Shown here piece after piece: positions 5,346 through 6,820 of a DNA stretch of 6,820 nucleotides (position 1 is its first letter; each line of letters starts with the position of its first letter). Made by a program: the position numbers and the translations under genes. Under the pieces are notes generated by a model. The model saw only the letters and a list, made by a program, of their open reading frames with translations. It made no database searches and was not told where the DNA came from. The DNA comes from RGIG1959 sp964564305 (GTDB lineage: Bacteria > Bacillota > Clostridia > Oscillospirales > Acutalibacteraceae): positions 1 to 6,820 of the forward strand of contig CAZMAM010000046.1 in NCBI GenBank assembly GCA_964564305.1, read 5' to 3'.

Positions 5346-6680
5346 TCATAGGTTCGATAAATAGTACCGCAGATTTTTCGCGGTACCTTTTTTTACAAGG
5401 AGACCATTAGCTACCATTTCGCGCAAGAGCAAAATCGCCGTTGCTTGGGATATATGCAAGGCTGATTCAATATCTTTTCTGATTACAAATCCATTCCTTT
5501 GGCATAATGTAACAACTTTCTTGATCCGCTCGTCCTTCTTTGTATTGCTTGTTTGGGGGCGCGGCTTGTCTCCTACGCTGCTGTTGTTTTCTCTCTCAAA
5601 GTTGAGATTGGGGAGTGTGATTTTGAAAGCATTACTGGTAGCCTCAATTAATGGCTTTATAGTAGAGTCAGCATAGCACTCTTTTATTTTCAATATGCCG
5701 GTGCCATATGCCTCAATCAATTTCAATCTGAAAAAAATATTGGCAAGATGTTGGTTTCTGAGTGCGGAAACTCCCAGCATGACATCGTCAAGGGATATTC
5801 CTTTGACCAATCCGCCAATCGACACAAATTCCATGCGATCCTCAAAGATACTGATCAATGTCGGTCCGCTAAAAGAGTAATCCCGATGGACGACGGCATT
5901 TAATAATGCCTCTCGCACTGCCTCAACAGGATAGTCACGACTTTCCACTCGATTTAGCCCTTGAAATTCTGCGCGGTTACGATTATAGCGGTCGATATAC
6001 TCAAAAGCGGATTCAATCTGTTCCAGCAGAGAACCAGACAGCTCCACTCTATCTTTGAATACAGTTTTTTTGCTCCCCTCAAATACAGCGAGCTTAATGG
6101 CATGGGTACATTGCTCGGACAAGAGAAATGCAAGATTTGTATATGTTCCGTCTTCTCCCAAAAGGTGAAGAGTCCGCATCTGCTGACCGCCGAATTCAAG
6201 ACCCCGCCGTTTAAAGAATTCTGATGTTCTGTCAAAAGTAAGCTGTTGGACAAGGGACCTTGCAGTCTCGTAGCTGTCGCCGCTCGTCTCTTTGATCATG
6301 CTGAGGATTGCCGTATCGGAAGCGGGAACAGTAGACGAACCTTGACGCACATAAACACCCTCGGGACGGATTCCTTTTCCCTGAAGGTAATATGGTCGGG
6401 CCGTACCACGCTGCACCGAAACGGCCACAACATTTTTGCCCTCTATGTTAATATAATTGCAATCTACAAACATCATGACATCCGGACGCACAGCGTCATG
6501 AATCGCGCTGGTCACTCGGAGCATCGTTGAATCGATATCCGCAACGCCACAAACTGAACCGTCATCATCTATCCCGATATAGACGGTTCCTCCTTCGCTG
6601 TTTGCAAAAGCCACGACGGTCTTTTTTATATCGTCAACATATTCTTTTTTCAGTTCGACCGTTTTGCTTTCAGTAAACAT
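5346..6680 (-). CDS. Schlafen AlbA_2-domain protein with RecG-C-terminal-like ATP-binding region and winged helix
   Basis: A 444-residue protein starting at ATG 6680, which has AAGGGGG six bases upstream; an in-frame TTG at 6707 lacks such a site. Residues about 3-122 form an AlbA_2 (Schlafen-type) domain: ESKTVELKK, FANSEGGTVYIGIDDDG and YVRQGSSTVPAS. Residues about 230-340 match the HATPase_c_4/COG2865 region often labelled 'ATP-dependent DNA helicase RecG-like', with YPVEAVREALLNAVVHRDY at 250-268, a glycine turn at 289-290 and YGTGI at 325-329. No helicase motifs are present, so it is not RecG. A polar linker (about 362-382) leads to a C-terminal winged helix-turn-helix (about 383-444). 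The family is taken to be nucleic-acid-binding and regulatory; some relatives occur with mobile or defence genes. The inverted repeat over its promoter suggests self-repression (inference). Substrate and role are unknown. Confidence 0.88.
   Translation of the reverse strand: MFTESKTVELKKEYVDDIKKTVVAFANSEGGTVYIGIDDDGSVCGVADIDSTMLRVTSAIHDAVRPDVMMFVDCNYINIEGKNVVAVSVQRGTARPYYLQGKGIRPEGVYVRQGSSTVPASDTAILSMIKETSGDSYETARSLVQQLTFDRTSEFFKRRGLEFGGQQMRTLHLLGEDGTYTNLAFLLSEQCTHAIKLAVFEGSKKTVFKDRVELSGSLLEQIESAFEYIDRYNRNRAEFQGLNRVESRDYPVEAVREALLNAVVHRDYSFSGPTLISIFEDRMEFVSIGGLVKGISLDDVMLGVSALRNQHLANIFFRLKLIEAYGTGILKIKECYADSTIKPLIEATSNAFKITLPNLNFERENNSSVGDKPRPQTSNTKKDERIKKVVTLCQRNGFVIRKDIESALHISQATAILLLREMVANGLLVKKGTAKNLRYYLSNL
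5364..5394 (+). terminator. Plus-strand intrinsic terminator embedded in the 3' end of the AlbA_2-domain gene
   Basis: GTACCGC (5364-5370) pairs perfectly with GCGGTAC (5380-5386) around a nine-base loop and is followed by C and seven T (5388-5394). Read on the + strand this is a textbook Rho-independent terminator, although it lies inside the last 16 codons of a minus-strand gene. It could stop read-through from proBA entering the opposing gene. On the minus strand there is no T-run after the hairpin. Confidence 0.6.
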
Positions 6681-6684
6681 GTCG

Positions 6685-6693
6685 CTCCCCCTT
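6685..6693 (-). promoter_or_regulatory. Ribosome binding site of the AlbA_2-domain gene, deciding ATG 6680
   Basis: Read on the minus strand, AAGGGGGAG occupies 6693-6685 and its G-run ends six bases before the ATG at 6680. The upstream in-frame TTG at 6707 has no comparable site and lies close to the predicted transcription start. Confidence 0.8.
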
Positions 6694-6702
6694 ATTTCAA
6701 GA

Positions 6703-6740
6703 TCCAATCTAATCTAATAATTTATTATAATCAGATTGGA
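6703..6740. promoter_or_regulatory. Inverted repeat over the -10 and start site of the AlbA_2-domain gene, candidate operator
   Basis: TCCAATCTAAT (6703-6713) and ATCAGATTGGA (6730-6740) are inverted copies matching at 10 of 11 positions. An inner AATAA (6716-6720) mirrors TTATT (6722-6726). The 38-bp element is centred near 6721-6722 and covers the -10 (6724-6729) and the predicted start near 6717, where a bound dimer would block RNA polymerase. The winged-helix gene product is the obvious candidate ligand, by inference only. Confidence 0.55.
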
Positions 6741-6819
6741 ACCATTTTTCAATACCTTTTTTTAAAATCGCGCATTGTAAAATCAACTTGAACACCTGAA
6801 TATTAAAAATCCATAGAGA
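6709..6819 (-). CDS. Possible 3' end of a further minus-strand gene running off the window
   Basis: The minus strand is open from the right edge for 36 codons (starting SLWIFNIQVF, ending SDYNKLLD) before a TAG at 6711-6709; the other two minus frames close quickly. The end would fall 28 bp before the AlbA_2 ATG, as expected in an operon. Against it, the stretch is short and A+T rich enough to be open by chance, and the promoter at 6724-6752 would lie inside it. I do not recognise a family. Confidence 0.3.
   Translation of the reverse strand, partial: SLWIFNIQVFKLILQCAILKKGIEKWFQSDYNKLLD
6724..6752 (-). promoter_or_regulatory. Sigma-A promoter of the AlbA_2-domain gene
   Basis: Read on the minus strand, TTGAAA (6752-6747, five of six consensus bases) is followed after a 17-bp spacer by TATAAT (6729-6724, six of six). 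The predicted start near 6717 leaves a leader of about 37 nt to the ATG at 6680. The inverted repeat at 6703-6740 overlaps the -10. Confidence 0.82.
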
Positions 6820-6820
6820 T

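Noticed and set aside
5370..5388. Minus-strand GGTACCGCGAAAA resembling the T-box core
   Set aside because: The full AGGGTGGnACCGCG element, the specifier structure and a downstream terminator with T-run on that strand are missing, and the bases are explained as the C-terminal codons of the AlbA_2 protein.
5346..6680. Calling the minus-strand gene RecG helicase
   Set aside because: It lacks helicase motifs (Walker A, DEAD/DEXH box); only the RecG-C-terminal-like ATP-binding region named in automated annotation is present.

Overview
The window looks like chromosomal DNA of a low- to mid-GC Gram-positive anaerobe of the Clostridia (Oscillospiraceae/Ruminococcaceae-like). This is inferred from purine-rich Shine-Dalgarno sequences, a class A penicillin-binding protein with a long Pro/Glu/Thr/Ser tail, and a short glutamate 5-kinase without a PUA domain. 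No genus can be named from sequence alone.

Left two thirds, all on the + strand: the 3' end of a multi-pass membrane acyltransferase-like gene (1-338); a consensus extended -10 promoter (343-372); a full-length bifunctional class A penicillin-binding protein (437-2773); a 103-bp gap that can fold into a hairpin; then proB (2877-3686) and proA (3683-4936). proB and proA overlap by 4 bp in an ATGA arrangement and supply the first two enzymatic steps from glutamate to proline. A hairpin terminator (4987-5024) closes this block. The transglycosylase/transpeptidase and the proline genes are housekeeping functions with no obvious biochemical link; they may share the promoter at 343-372 because no clear promoter is visible before proB.

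Right third, on the - strand and more A+T rich: a Schlafen AlbA_2-domain / RecG-C-terminal-like ATP-binding protein with a C-terminal winged helix (6680 down to 5346). Its promoter is well formed and is covered by a 38-bp inverted repeat. Downstream on the same strand is a 98-codon reading frame (5296 down to 5000) with a good ribosome binding site but one in-frame TGA at codon 46, so it is probably a decayed small gene; its end runs into the proBA terminator. A + strand terminator-like hairpin is embedded in the last codons of the AlbA_2 gene. At the right edge a short open stretch on the - strand (6819-6709) may be the 3' end of a further gene.

The two halves converge. The right third looks like an accessory cassette next to a core locus. 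No CRISPR array, tRNA, rRNA, transposase or integrase was seen. The less ordinary content is the AlbA_2 cassette: its operator-like palindrome, the interrupted small downstream gene, and the opposing terminator inside the coding region.
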